Assembly: GCA_947095585.1 (NCBI GenBank)
Contig: OX352761.1
Location: 83,753,919-83,817,918, forward strand
Direction of reading: 5' to 3'
DNA: 64,000 nucleotides
Source of the DNA: Nephrocerus scutellatus
Taxonomy: Eukaryota > Arthropoda > Insecta > Diptera > Pipunculidae
Positions 1 through 10,480 of the stretch are shown in pieces. Made by a program: the position numbers and the translations under genes. The stretch's first letter is position 1. Every line of letters begins with the position of its first letter. The notes below the pieces were generated by a model. That model made no database searches, was not told the origin of the DNA, and saw only the letters and a list, made by a program, of their open reading frames with translations.

Positions 1-948
1 CTTTTAAAATATAATTTTATCTTTATTTCATCTTTATTTTATCTTTATTTATTGAGGAGTTTAGGACGACTTGCCTATTCGGATGTTTGGAATTGACTGA
101 TCCATCCATCGTTTCATCTTTTCCTTCATGCCTTCGTTACTTGATTTTTTAGTGCAGGTCAAGCTGAACCGTTCTGTTGACCTGCGTGTGTACGCATCAC
201 AATTCTTGCAGTCGTTGGTACGAACAAGCGAATGCGAGAATGCAATGGACAATTGAATATGTAGACATGTAGGTGGGTCGTCGGTATCCGATTTAGGATT
301 TGGGATAAAAAGAATAGATTGAAGACGCCGCGGTGCGTCGTTGGATTTGAAATAATAGGAATTGAAGACGCCGTGGTGGGTTTTCGGATTTAGGATAATA
401 GATTTGTGTTATCGGAAAATGGGTAAGGTTACGTTATGGATCATTATCCATAACATTGGAAGTAGGAAAAAAATGGGAAATGTGCGTAGCACATGTCTAA
501 GGATTTGTGTGTGGTCACAACAATACCATCGTAAAGCATATTACTATCCAAGCATTAATAAAATTTAATTATCGGTCATAAGTCCATATTATGTCAATAC
601 CGCTTCTCCCCTTTGATAACTTTTAATTATAATTAACTTGGATATATGTCATTACAGTAATTTAAGGAAATGGGGTTATTTAACTGTTTCGATGGGAAAG
701 ACCATAAATTCAGTTGTATAGATATGACTTTAATTAATGTTGATATGGTATATTGGTCAATTTCACATTGAATTTTCTTTAAATAATGAATCAGACTTTA
801 AGAGAAATTATTTTATTAATTTTATTTATTTTGCAAAGACTTTAGCTTCGAATAAAATTAAATATAATATATAATAATTATTCGAAACATGAAATCCTTT
901 ACTGTTTTCTTTGCTTTCCTTCTTGACTCTTTTTTCACTGAGAGCAGG
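1..948. other. AT-rich spacer, no gene seen
   Basis: No convincing coding sequence; the short open frames here have no recognisable domain. Two imperfect copies of a roughly 60-base unit lie at about 283-345 and 346-410, each containing a 'gaagacgccg' core and a 'gatttaggat' motif. The rest is AT-rich and featureless to my eye. It is probably the pre-insertion flank of the LOA-like LINE that starts at 949. Confidence 0.5.
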
Positions 949-972
949 ATTATTATTATTATTATTATTATA
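949..972 (-). repeat. (TAA)n 3' tail of LOA-like LINE E1
   Basis: Eight ATT triplets on the plus strand read as a TAA repeat on the minus strand, directly after the 3' untranslated region of element E1. I-, LOA- and related LINEs end in such short repeats rather than in poly(A), so this marks the 3' terminus of E1. Confidence 0.75.
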
Positions 973-1035
973 TTAGGTGAGGCTAAAAAGACCTGAGCAC
1001 TGCGACCTTTAGGTCTATTGTGCGTCCCTGACTTT

Positions 1036-1872
1036 TTACCACATTATGCGACTGCTCAGTTCCTTCGTGAATGCCACCACATCTGACATCGCGATTGGTC
1101 TTGCATTCGGCCATGGAACTGTATAGGCCTTGAGATGTTTTATTCTTTTATGGGTGAGGGCTACGCATACGAAGAGTATATGCTCTGACGTTTCCTTTGC
1201 CTCGTTACAGAATCGGCAGCGGTCCGATTGGGATTTGCCCATTTTCAAAAGATGGTCATGGAATGGGCCATGTCCTGTCATATACCAGATTAGTGTTCTT
1301 AGTGTATGACGGTCCAGTTTGATGGCCCTGTCCATATGACTAATGTTGTAGTTTAGAAGCTTCTTGGCTTGTCTCATCCCAGACGAAGAATTCCATTCCG
1401 CTTCAATAGTAGCGTTTTCCCACTCTTTAATTTTTCTGTTAATATGGCATTTCGAATAGGCAATGCTGGGTTCTAGGCCAGTGAAAATTCCTTCTGCGCC
1501 TTCTCTTGCACATAGGTCTGCTGCCTCGTTTCCTGATATGCCTGAGTGTCCGGGAGACCACATAAGTGAGATTTTGTTGTTCTTGGCCAGTTCTTCTAAG
1601 TGGCGGAAACAGCTCCACGTTGTTTTAGAGTAAAAGACTGGACCTTTTAATGCTAGCAATGCTGTTTGACTGTCTGAGATCACATAGATCTCGGTTCTTC
1701 TGTACTTTCTTTTAGTACATTCCAGGACGCAGGCTTCTATTGCTATAGTTTCTGCCTGGAATACTGTTGGAGATCTACCTAGGGGTATTCGTAGGGTGAT
1801 TCTGGGTCCGAATACTCCTGCTCCGGTTCCTGTGTTTGTTTTTGATCCGTCTGTATACCAGATGGATGCATG
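1036..1872 (-). pseudogene. E1 RNase H domain and C-terminal zinc motif (Pol 3' end)
   Basis: This last part of E1 Pol is open as a segment. All four acidic residues expected of RNase HI are visible: Asp in YTDGSK (about 1855), Glu in FQAET (about 1765), Asp in ISDSQ (about 1675) and Asp in NEAAD (about 1520). A basic linker follows, then a C-terminal Cys/His motif (CRFC...H...C) common to I/R1/LOA-type Pol proteins. RNase H would remove the RNA template during target-primed reverse transcription. It ends at a stop near 1036. It is called a pseudogene because the upstream RT is frameshifted. Confidence 0.8.
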
Positions 1873-1902
1873 ATTTGGAATGGTACTTATGATATTTTCA
1901 AC

Positions 1903-3180
1903 TTAATTCCGATCGGGTATTTTAATCGAAAAATTCCTTTTGAAATTAGTAGTTTTTATCATAAGGTCTGATGGTTGGACAGTTACATATTCCAAGTATA
2001 TTTTGGTTATGATGCTAGAGTGTCCTGGTTTGTTTGTCTTTATTTGTTTGAGAATTTTTAGTTTTGTGGCTCTTGATACAGCCTCGCTTTTGATGTGTAT
2101 GTGCAGGGGAGGAAGTCCTAGAAGTTTTTCCAGAGCTGCCGTTGGGCAGCTCTTATCTGCACCCGTTGCACTAAGACATATTAGTCTTTGTATTTTGTTC
2201 AGTTTTGAGCGTGTCGGTGATTGCTCTGTTTTTGGCCACCAAACCAGGACCGCGTATGTGATCCTGGGTCTGATTATGCTTTGGCATAGCCAGAGGGTAA
2301 TTTGCGGGTTTATTCCCGACGTTTTGCCAAACATACGTTGACAGGTAAAGTAAGCTCTGTTAGCTTTGTTTGTGATATATGATATGTGGGGTTTCCATGT
2401 TAGTTTTTTGTCAAACACGACCCCTTAATATTTGGCTTCTGGCATTAATTGAAGGGTTTTGCCTTGAAATTGTATTGCTAATAGCGTTACTTTTTGTCTT
2501 TTGGTGTATATGGTGTAAACTATCTTGTCAGGATTGACGCTTAGTCCAACCTCTTTGCACCAGTCTTTGACTTGTTTGAGAGCAATTTGCATGCGATCTG
2601 TTATCGTGCTCTCGAATTTGCCACGAATTACTAGGACTAGGTCATCTGCATAGCTAATATTAGTTAGGCCGTTGTTTTCCAGCCTGGCGAGCAGCTGATC
2701 CATCACTAATAGCCACAGAAGGGGCGATAGGACACCACCTTGTGGACAGCCTCTGGTTGCCGCTATCGTGATGCTTTCCTCGCCGAGTGAGGCTTAAATC
2801 TTCCTGCTTCTTAGCATGCTCATGACCCATCCTATGGTAGAGGAGTCGATGCCCCTTGATCTAGATTGTGTTTGAATTACTTCGAAGCTAGTGTTGTCAA
2901 AAGCGTCTTGTATGTCGATGAAGGCGCATAATAACATTTCTTTGCTTCGAAGTGTGTCTTCGATTTCACTTGTCAGCTCATGTAGTGCTGTTTCCGTCGA
3001 TTTACCAGTCTGGTATGCGTGTTGGCTGGTATTCAAGGAAATTCGTTGGAGCACATTCGATTTCGGGATTTCTTTCCTCCTTTTGGTAAGAACAGAACCC
3101 GCACATCTCTCCAGCTCCTTGGAACGTATTCTAGGCTGTGACTGGCTCTGTAGAGTTTTACGAGTTTTGGTTCTATTAGT
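1903..3180 (-). pseudogene. E1 reverse transcriptase, frameshifted
   Basis: RT pieces in successive minus-strand frames. 2794-3054 carries the palm motif FIDIQDAFDN, where most LINEs have an acidic residue in place of the Q. 2425-2706 carries the catalytic box SYADD. 1903-2418 is the thumb/connection region (KLTWKPHI, then the WW...Q segment before RNase H). At least two frame changes or stops separate the pieces (near 2790, 2710 and 2420). The catalytic aspartates survive, but a full-length protein cannot be made. Confidence 0.8.
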
Positions 3181-4360
3181 TTAATGCCTTGCTGTAGGAG
3201 GAGACTTGTATGGTCCGAAAGAGTTTATCGCCCAGCGTATTCTTTCTGGTGGGAAAATGCTGTCTAAGCGTCTATAGGCTTCAGTTGAGATAAGGTGTGG
3301 GTGCATGTTTATATCCTCGCATACTTCTTGATTATCTAGTATGATGCACTTAGGAAAATTACTCTTAACCAGACACTCAAGAGTTTCTTGTCTAGAGAAT
3401 GTAAGTTCACCGTTTGGTTTTTTTACCGAACCAAGTGGATTGTTGTGGTCAAGTGAGAGGGCTTTGTGTAGTCGACAAGCTGTTGGCAGTGTGTCGATGC
3501 TTTCGCAAAACTCTCTCCAGCTTTTCCTTTTGCTGTCCCTTAAAGCCACGTTGTATCTGGTTAGGGCAGTTTTATAGGCCGTCCAGGTGTGTGTACGCTT
3601 GGCTTTGTTAAAGAGTTTAAGAAACTTCTCTTCGCTTAGCCTCCAGGTCGTGATTCCACCATGGAACGTCCCTGGTGCACCTGATGCTAATTATAGGGGA
3701 ACTTGCGTGGTAGGCGTTTATGATTGCCTCGGTAAGGTCGTTTGCTGAGTTATCAAGTTCAGCAATAGAGTTAATGGGGGTACATATACAAGTTAAGTTA
3801 CATTTGAGTTTGTCTGAGAAGACTCGCCAATTAGTATGTTTAGGGGTTCTTATAAGGGATTGAGCCCTGTTGGGAGTTTCAATATTGAATCTAATATACA
3901 TGTGGTCGGAAAATGATGCCTCCTTCATTACGTGCCATTTATGGATCGTGCTGGCCGTCCTTGTATCGGATAGGGTAAGATCCAGTACCTCGCTCCGTAT
4001 GGCGTTTATGAAGGTTGCATCGTTCCCCACGTTGTTTATCATAATATTTTTAGATGAACAATAGGTAGAGTTGCTCACCTCTGATGTTAGTGTTGGTGCT
4101 TCCCCAGACTATGTGGTGTGCGTTTGCATCGCATCCGATTATATATTTTTGACCTTGAGCTGTGCAAAAGTTGACAAAGCTCTGTGTTGTTTCTGGAGGG
4201 GGGTCTTCTTCCTCGCCTGGGAAGTAGGCAGCTGCAAAGTTTGTGGTGCTCTTGCTTCCTTGTGGCGAGAGCGAGAGCGAACGAGAGCGACTAAATCTCT
4301 GAAAATAGATTGATTTATGGAGTAAATATTGAGAGAGTGATGGCACAGAATTGCTGACTT
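3181..4360 (-). pseudogene. E1 endonuclease C-terminal half and linker, frameshifted
   Basis: Three short frames. 4050-4346 contains the endonuclease motif IIGCDANAHH, the LINE version of the GDFN metal-binding box. 3617-4078 contains the end of the endonuclease (SFSDHMYI, with the SDH catalytic His) and a WWN motif that follows it in LOA/R1-type proteins. 3181-3549 is the linker to RT, ending in PYKSPP where LINEs have a K(S/A)PGPDG motif. Frame changes lie near 4300, 4070 and 3600. A run of GAGCGA at about 4266-4285 sits at the first break and could be a small expansion that caused it. Confidence 0.75.
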
Positions 4361-5714
4361 TGGTCTCCCATTTTGTTTGTCATAAATCAACTTACCTAAT
4401 TTACTTGGGAATCCCAGAATTTTTTCGATTTTGGTCCAGGGCTCTTGGATAAGAGCAATGTCCCAGTTTTTGGTTGCGAAGAGGTGACATAGATTGGCAG
4501 TAGCTGCCTTCGATCTATGCAAGTTTATTTGCACACATCTCATCTCATCGCTTTGTCTTGTAATCGGGCTCTTTGGATCAACCTGTAAGCCCTGACTTGC
4601 TACAGTTGTGGGAGGCTTTTTCAATCTGTCCGCCGATAAGCCGTGCTTCTTTGAGGCCTTTATACCGACTTTGTGTCCCAAGTGACCCGGTTTCCGTGTT
4701 CGGTCAATGGGTTTGACTATAGTGTTGGCAGTGGTGGGATGCATCTTTGGCAGACTAGGTTGCCCTGGTTTTGATGGCGCTTCTATGGTTTTGGCTTTGG
4801 TTTTCATGTCCGTTTCTTTAAACTTCTTTAGTCTGAAGTAAACGGACCCGAAGTGCCAGTTTACTTTGTAATTGGAGCCCTTTAGGTTCTCCGTTATTTT
4901 TTGTGACGCCGAGATTGTCAACTGCAGGTAGTCATTTTCTCTGTCTTTTCTAGACAGGATTTTCCATTCTGCATTGCGTAGCTCCTTATTTTGAACTACT
5001 AGGCGCCTGCTGATTTTCTCATTCGTCTCCCTGCAGTGCGGAAGATAGACGTAAAAAATCTGGTTACGAGGGATTTCGTCCTCCCCGATTATTTTCAAAC
5101 TGGCATCTGGCCATGGTTTCAGGGTTGGTACCCTATTGGTGAGCCATGCTGCCGTTTCGTCATCTGCACAGTTAACGGATAGCCAACCACTTTTGGCCCT
5201 GCAGCCCAGAAATTTAGGGCTAATGCCATCGGTGGGAAGCTCCGCTACCGCGTCCATGATGTTATCTTGGATCGTTGCCATTTGCGCCGCGTTCAGTTTA
5301 ACATCAGGAAAGCCTTGGTCAGTGATTGCCAACCTGATGGCCTTCGTGAAGTCACTGTAGCGTAACGCTGCGTTCGATCCGCCCGCTACCTCCGCCTCGC
5401 CTGAACCAGTATTACCTGCCCTTCTGTGGTTTTCGGCTGGTTTGAGGGGGTGAGTTTGTCTGTCTCTTTTTGGCGGGTTCTTGGGACTAGAGTCGTTCGA
5501 TCGGCTCCGCTTTATGGTGGATGTGACCTTCCTGTCTTTTATTTTTGTTTGGCACTGGGCTAGTGCCTCGTCATGGGAGAGTCCTGTCTGTTTAAGGAAA
5601 TTCAGACGTTTCCTTGCGGCTCCACTTAGGTGTGGTCTTTTCTTCCTTCTGTCTTCGAGGTCTAAGCTTGTTAGCCCATCCCTTATGTCAGAGGTGGTAG
5701 AAGTGGACGCAGTG
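4139..5714 (-). pseudogene. E1 ORF1 remainder fused in frame to the endonuclease start
   Basis: An open frame of about 525 codons. The N-terminal part is basic and rich in Ser/Thr/Lys. The middle (residues about 125-320) resembles the RNA-binding region seen in ORF1 of insect LINEs (possibly the DUF4780-type domain; not verifiable here). From about residue 398 (Met at 4543) it reads into a recognisable AP-endonuclease start, MRCVQINLHRSK...DIALIQEPW. Whether ORF1 and ORF2 are naturally one frame in this family or have been fused by mutation is unclear. The apparent first codons (5715-5734) belong to the E2 LTR, so the true start is elsewhere (16950-17268). Confidence 0.7.
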
Positions 5715-5855
5715 TGTAACGAAGTTAATTTCACATCAAATTAACGACGTTACAAACCATACGGCTTACATATATAAATAGCATATAAATATATATAATA
5801 TTATCAATAAGTACACACGGCAAATTTGTGTAAAATAGCAAATATTATAAGAACA
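5715..5855 (+). repeat. E2 5' LTR, left part (interrupted)
   Basis: It starts TGTAACGAAGTTAATTTC and matches the starts of the LTR copies at 15603 and 19079 (the 15603 copy lacks 9 bases near the start). The match breaks at 5855, where a long T tract (tail of LINE E3) begins, and resumes at 10018. Confidence 0.85.
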
Positions 5856-5886
<31 letters not shown>

Positions 5887-6256
5887 TAGAGACTTATTGC
5901 CAAGGGATGACTCCCTGAATGACTTACGTCACGGCAATAAGTTGGGCTAAGCCCTTTATTAAATTCAAAATAAAATAAAAATCGAAAGAATCGAAAGTTT
6001 GTAGCCGGTTTCAATTTATTTTCTCAGAATTCTCCCTGATTCATTGGAAAAGCAATACGAAAAACGAACACGAATTTAGAACGACGCGAGTCCAAATACT
6101 TTTATCAATGAATCATGGTCAGGGAAAACTACAAAAAACCTTGACCAAGAAAATATTACAAATTATAAAAATAATTTAAAAAATACTGATAAATTTTTTT
6201 TTTTTTTTTTTTTTTTGTTTTTTTTTTTATATATTAAGAAACAACTTATGAATACT

Positions 6257-9178
6257 TTAACCATCATCCTTCAAGAACTTGTTAACGGCTAATTTGAACG
6301 CCTGCAGATTATAAGATTCTGGAAACACGTGTTCGACCAATTGATTCCACATCGAAGATACTCTAGGAAAAAAGGAGGATTTAAAGTGTTGGGTTCTACA
6401 TGAAAAAAGTTTTAAGGCAAATCTATGTTGATTGCACCTTAAACGAGTGTTTACGTTACTGAGAAAAGGCCCAGGAACTAGAGAACGGGTTTCTAAAGAA
6501 CATTTACCGTTGTAAAATTTATAGAAAACAGATAAAGCTCCAACATTTCGTCTGTGCTCCAAAGTATCAAGAGACGAAGTAATGGTTACATCGTTTATCA
6601 AACGGATAACTCTATTCTGAACACCATCAAGATGAACCAAATGCGATCTTGGAGCACCACCCCACACATATGAATTAAATTCTAAAATTGGTCTAATATA
6701 AGATTTATATAATCTTAACACTTCAGAGGGAGTGAAGTAGAAGTTACAACGTCTTATGAAGCCTAAACATTGGCTAGCTCTTTTTGAAATTTCATAAATA
6801 TGTTCTTTCCAAGAAAGATCACTTGATACTTTTAAACCTAACAACTTAAGTGAATCAGATCTCGCAATAGAGGTACCATTAATAACAGGAGGAACATAAT
6901 GTTGAGTTGTCTTCTGAGAAAAAAGGCAAGACTGGAATTTATTTGGGTTAAATTCTACTCTGTTAGAAATGCCCCAATCAAGAATGATTTGAATATTAGA
7001 CAGAATAGTCAAATTCATTAATTCACGCGAACCATTCAAGCGAGAATTACATTCTTTTTGATTGTCAAACTCAATGGAGGCCGATAGTGTTGTATCATCA
7101 GCAAATGAATGGATATCACAGGTTGTAGAAGACAATAGGTCGTTGATATATATCAAGAAGAGCGTGGGAGACAAGGATGATCCTTGAGGCACGCCAGCAT
7201 TGATCCCATGTGAATCTGAAGATATACCATTTAATACAACTTTTATTTTACGGTTCCATAAATAATTCTCAATCCATGTAATGAGAGAGGAGTGTAAATT
7301 CAGCGCACGAATCTTATTAATAAGACAATCATGCCATACTCTATCAAAAGCTTTAGCAATATCTAAGGAAACAACGCTTGATTCACCTAGGTTTTCAATG
7401 CTTCGCTCCAAACAATGAGTCATGCACGTCATTAGTTCGCCTGAAGATCGATTTTTACGAAATCCATACTGAACATCGGATAAAAGAACATTCGAATCCA
7501 GATAGTTCATTAGTCTGAAATTAACGATAGATTCCATTACCTTCGATAGAACCGACAACAAAGCAATAGGTCGGTAGTTCGTAGGTGCCGATTTATCACC
7601 TTTTTTCGGAACGGGTTGAATATTTGCTATTTTCCAAAATGATGGAAAAACACCTGTCTTCATTGAGAGATGAAACAATTTGCTAAGCGGTTTTGCCAAA
7701 GTATGATGACAACTTTTCAATACTAATGGCGGAATACCGTCGGGGCCAGTCGCTTTATTGGGGTCAAGTTCTTTCAGAATCTTTGAAACAACCCGTTTCC
7801 GAAAATAGATTTTAGACATACCTGGGCCTAGATTCGGGAGAATTGGGGGGCTTTGATTAGTTAAAGGAAGAGTAGACGCACCAGCGAAATGAGAAGCTAA
7901 GAGATTAGCTTTCTCAATATTAGTTCTATAATGAATACCATTATGAAATAAAGAAGGAATAGACGAAGTATTGTCTGCAAAGTTTCTTTTAACCAATGCA
8001 GCAAACGACCAAAAGCTTTGACTGTTTGAATCAGAATCCAATATTTTTCGCATGCTATCTCGAATCTTAAGGTCATATATTATTTTGGACCTTTTCAATA
8101 TAGCGTTTGATCTGTTTCTAGCTATTCGAAACTTTACAAGGTTTTCTTCAGAAGTGCAATTAACGTAGTCCAAATGGGCTGCTTTTTTACACGCGACTGA
8201 TGACCTGATATGTTCGTTAAACCATTTATTTTTATGAGTATTTTTCTTTTTAAATGAAGAAGGAATGCAATTTTTCATTCCTAGCAAAATGGTTGACGTG
8301 ATAAGTTGTGATGCTTCATTAGCATTATTGCTGGAAAAACAGGTTGACCAATCAAATGAGCTATAAAATTGGTTCAGGAGCTCCCAGTTAGCATTTTTAT
8401 AGTGCCAGAGTAGCCTTTTACTTGTAGTCTCTATAAGGGCTGGTGATATTGAAAATTTGGCAACTATCAAAGCATGGTCAGAAAGACCTAATGGAGCAGA
8501 TACATCAATTGAATATTTATCAGGCATAGTTGTAAGAAATAAATCTAAAAGGTGAGGTGATTGACCAGTAGTATCGGGATACCTAGTTGGCTTATCAACG
8601 AGTTGGGTGAAAAGATTAACATTTGAAAATAGTTCTGCGGTTTCACCTGATCGATCTCTACCATTCGAATAGGTCAACCATGAATCATTGTGGACATTAA
8701 AATCACCCAAGACTACCAATTCTGATGTTGGTGGTGATTTGTAAATCTTGTCTATTGTGTCTGATAAGTAATTAAACTCAATATTAGTGTCATCAGGTGA
8801 CAAATTAGGACTACGATAAAGGGAACAAATAAATATCGAATGGTTTGAAATTACAATTTCAATCCATATCGTATTGAACATTGGATTACTGTTTGGAATA
8901 TTAAAATTAGGTACACTAAAACTGATGTCTTCTCGTATAAATAAAATAACCCCACGATGAGGAACCAAACAGTCGACACGAGAATACCCCTGACATTGAA
9001 AATCATTTGGGGTACCCATATAAGAGGCCTGCGTTTCACATAAACTTAGAACCGCAGGTTTATTCGCGTCAAGATGTGCTACGATCGAATTGAAATTTCT
9101 TTTAATGCCGCGAATATTTGTGAAATGAATTTCAAAATAAGAGTTCATTTTACAAATTAAAAATACCGAACCCGTCAA
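6257..9178 (-). CDS. E3 ORF2: endonuclease-reverse transcriptase, intact
   Basis: 973 codons without interruption. The N-terminal AP-like endonuclease (about residues 12-250) shows NIRGI, the metal-binding Glu in SLCETQ, VVLGDFNVH and the catalytic GLSDH. The reverse transcriptase (about 470-760) shows NKATGPDGIP, NYRPIALL, SLDIAKAFD, GVPQGSSLSPTLF and the catalytic SFADD. The C-terminus has the WNQLVEHVFP-type segment common to Jockey/CR1 proteins. There is no RNase H. The endonuclease nicks target DNA and the RT copies element RNA from the nick in the nucleus. A start at the internal Met near 9148 (MNSYFEI) gives a more typical N-terminus than the first Met. With a partner ORF1 supplied it could still be functional. 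Confidence 0.9.
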   Translation of the reverse strand: MTGSVFLICKMNSYFEIHFTNIRGIKRNFNSIVAHLDANKPAVLSLCETQASYMGTPNDFQCQGYSRVDCLVPHRGVILFIREDISFSVPNFNIPNSNPMFNTIWIEIVISNHSIFICSLYRSPNLSPDDTNIEFNYLSDTIDKIYKSPPTSELVVLGDFNVHNDSWLTYSNGRDRSGETAELFSNVNLFTQLVDKPTRYPDTTGQSPHLLDLFLTTMPDKYSIDVSAPLGLSDHALIVAKFSISPALIETTSKRLLWHYKNANWELLNQFYSSFDWSTCFSSNNANEASQLITSTILLGMKNCIPSSFKKKNTHKNKWFNEHIRSSVACKKAAHLDYVNCTSEENLVKFRIARNRSNAILKRSKIIYDLKIRDSMRKILDSDSNSQSFWSFAALVKRNFADNTSSIPSLFHNGIHYRTNIEKANLLASHFAGASTLPLTNQSPPILPNLGPGMSKIYFRKRVVSKILKELDPNKATGPDGIPPLVLKSCHHTLAKPLSKLFHLSMKTGVFPSFWKIANIQPVPKKGDKSAPTNYRPIALLSVLSKVMESIVNFRLMNYLDSNVLLSDVQYGFRKNRSSGELMTCMTHCLERSIENLGESSVVSLDIAKAFDRVWHDCLINKIRALNLHSSLITWIENYLWNRKIKVVLNGISSDSHGINAGVPQGSSLSPTLFLIYINDLLSSTTCDIHSFADDTTLSASIEFDNQKECNSRLNGSRELMNLTILSNIQIILDWGISNRVEFNPNKFQSCLFSQKTTQHYVPPVINGTSIARSDSLKLLGLKVSSDLSWKEHIYEISKRASQCLGFIRRCNFYFTPSEVLRLYKSYIRPILEFNSYVWGGAPRSHLVHLDGVQNRVIRLINDVTITSSLDTLEHRRNVGALSVFYKFYNGKCSLETRSLVPGPFLSNVNTRLRCNQHRFALKLFSCRTQHFKSSFFPRVSSMWNQLVEHVFPESYNLQAFKLAVNKFLKDDG

Positions 9179-9388
9179 GATGATGAAAATATACGTAAAA
9201 TAAGATAATAATAATATAAAAAATCAAAAAATATTATAAATAACAATAATAAGAAGAATTTCTACGAACCAACCACTCAACAGTGAAAACGTTACTTATT
9301 CGTTTGTAGTACCAGGCCTAACAAACGAAAAAGGCATGCACAGCTACTGAGACAGAAAGTCAATAAAAATTCTACTTCTGAAAACTAC

Positions 9389-9643
9389 TCAAATAAAATA
9401 AAAACTTGAATAACAATACTTTTTAACGTAACTGCTTTTTTGTGTCTGATTCTTTGGTAACGTTACGATATGATGTCTTTGTTTTGATTGTATTGCTATC
9501 AGCAGTATCCACGCTTGATGAACAATATTGGAAAACACCTGTAACCGCTTTTCGAGTTCAGCAATTTTTGTCGTTTGGATTTTATTTGACTTCTTTTGTT
9601 GATTCAGTGTGATGATCTTGTCGTTTAAATTATCCAACAGCAC
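9389..9643 (-). CDS. Short coiled-coil frame upstream of E3 ORF2
   Basis: 84 codons rich in Lys, Gln, Leu and Ile with a heptad-like pattern in the first 40 residues (LNDKIITLNQQKKS...KIAELEKRLQV). LINE ORF1 proteins often start with a coiled coil, so this may be a relic of ORF1, but the RNA-binding part is absent. It could equally be chance in AT-rich sequence. No other recognisable feature is present. Confidence 0.3.
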   Translation of the reverse strand: MLLDNLNDKIITLNQQKKSNKIQTTKIAELEKRLQVFSNIVHQAWILLIAIQSKQRHHIVTLPKNQTQKSSYVKKYCYSSFYFI

Positions 9644-10017
9644 CAGACTCTGCGATTATTAATTGGCTATTGTTTCCGCTTTGGTAAATCTACTCCACTT
9701 TTGTTTATATTCTTGTTTTTCAAATTACCAATTTGTTCTTTTTAAGATCTTGCTTTCTGTATCGATCTTGACCAATAAATTTAACACTTTTAGATATGAA
9801 AAATTAATCTTAAAATATTTTAACACAACAATAACTACTGTATGGTATTAAACACAATTTGAAATAATGAAAAAAGGTTATTTTAATTAAAATGAAAATA
9901 TGAAAAAATATTTTCAATTATTTGAAATAAAATTTATTTTAATTTTTTGAATATATTTTTTGCTTGCGTTTGACTTGAAAATCAAATCAAATTTTGATTT
10001 AATTTAATTTTAATTTT

Positions 10018-10101
10018 ATACAAAGTATAACAAAAATATATTTACATAGCAAACCTTATCAATATGTACGTAAACAGAAATTGTAAACCAAAACGACACA
10101 A

Positions 10102-10140
<39 letters not shown>

Positions 10141-10335
10141 CAAGTACGAAAAACAAGTAGACACACCAAAACATATCAAACGGCAGTAAGCGCATAACGC
10201 AAGTAGGGAAAAAACCAACCTGACTACACCGGTCACCACAGTAGCACTTCTGCTTGAAAATCAAGCGATATGGGGATCAAACCCCACGGTCGGCTGATAT
10301 CAACCGAAAACGTCAGCCGAGCGAACAACGTTACA
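10018..10335 (+). repeat. E2 5' LTR, right part
   Basis: The LTR resumes after E3 and runs to GTTACA at 10335, the inverted complement of the TGTAAC start. It includes a TA microsatellite at about 10104-10137. Compared with the 3' LTR it goes directly from 'ccgaaaac' to a 'ccgagcgaacaa' end, lacking about 900 bases present at 16008-16930. Confidence 0.85.
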
Positions 10336-10340
10336 AATTG

Positions 10341-10357
10341 TGCGCCCGAGCAGGGAC
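10341..10357 (+). promoter_or_regulatory. E2 primer binding site, tRNA-Lys(UUU)-like
   Basis: TGCGCCCGAGCAGGGAC lies 5 bases after the LTR end. It closely matches the complement of the 3' end of animal tRNA-Lys(UUU), with one missing G and one A-to-G change. It would prime minus-strand synthesis. Confidence 0.75.
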
Positions 10358-10480
10358 GACTTTTAAAGTCGTATCACCGACCGAGACCGAGAAAAGAAAC
10401 CCATATTTTTCTTTCCATGTCAAAATAATCGACCAGAAACCACTTACCGGCAGAAACACGGCATTACAACTTGTTTTACA

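Larger units (their letters stand above)
949..5714 (-). mobile_element. LOA-like non-LTR retrotransposon E1, 3' portion
   Basis: A minus-strand LINE read in this order: ORF1 (residual), apurinic-type endonuclease, reverse transcriptase, RNase H, short 3' UTR, TAA tail. RT followed by a C-terminal RNase H together with a TAA tail points to the I/LOA group; LOA is my best guess. The 5' side is cut at 5714 by the LTR element E2. The missing ORF1 start resumes at 16950, after E2, with the same 4-bp duplication AGTG on both sides. The coding region has several frameshifts and stops, so the copy is dead. Confidence 0.8.
5856..10017 (-). mobile_element. Jockey/CR1-type LINE E3 inserted in the E2 5' LTR
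   Basis: A minus-strand LINE whose A-tail is the T tract at 5856-5883. It has a 3' UTR of about 370 bases (with a second T/A tract near 6195-6230), one intact ORF2, and about 840 bases upstream with only a short coiled-coil frame. It interrupts the LTR at 'gaacat/acaaag', an uninterrupted stretch in the copies at 15603 and 19079. No clear target duplication beyond 2 bases is visible. The intact ORF suggests the youngest insertion in the left third. Confidence 0.85.

Noticed and set aside
10042..10264. Minus-strand frames with a poly(Ile-Tyr) stretch repeated near 15705 and 19190
   Set aside because: They are the E2 LTR read antisense across its TA tract; three copies reflect three LTRs.
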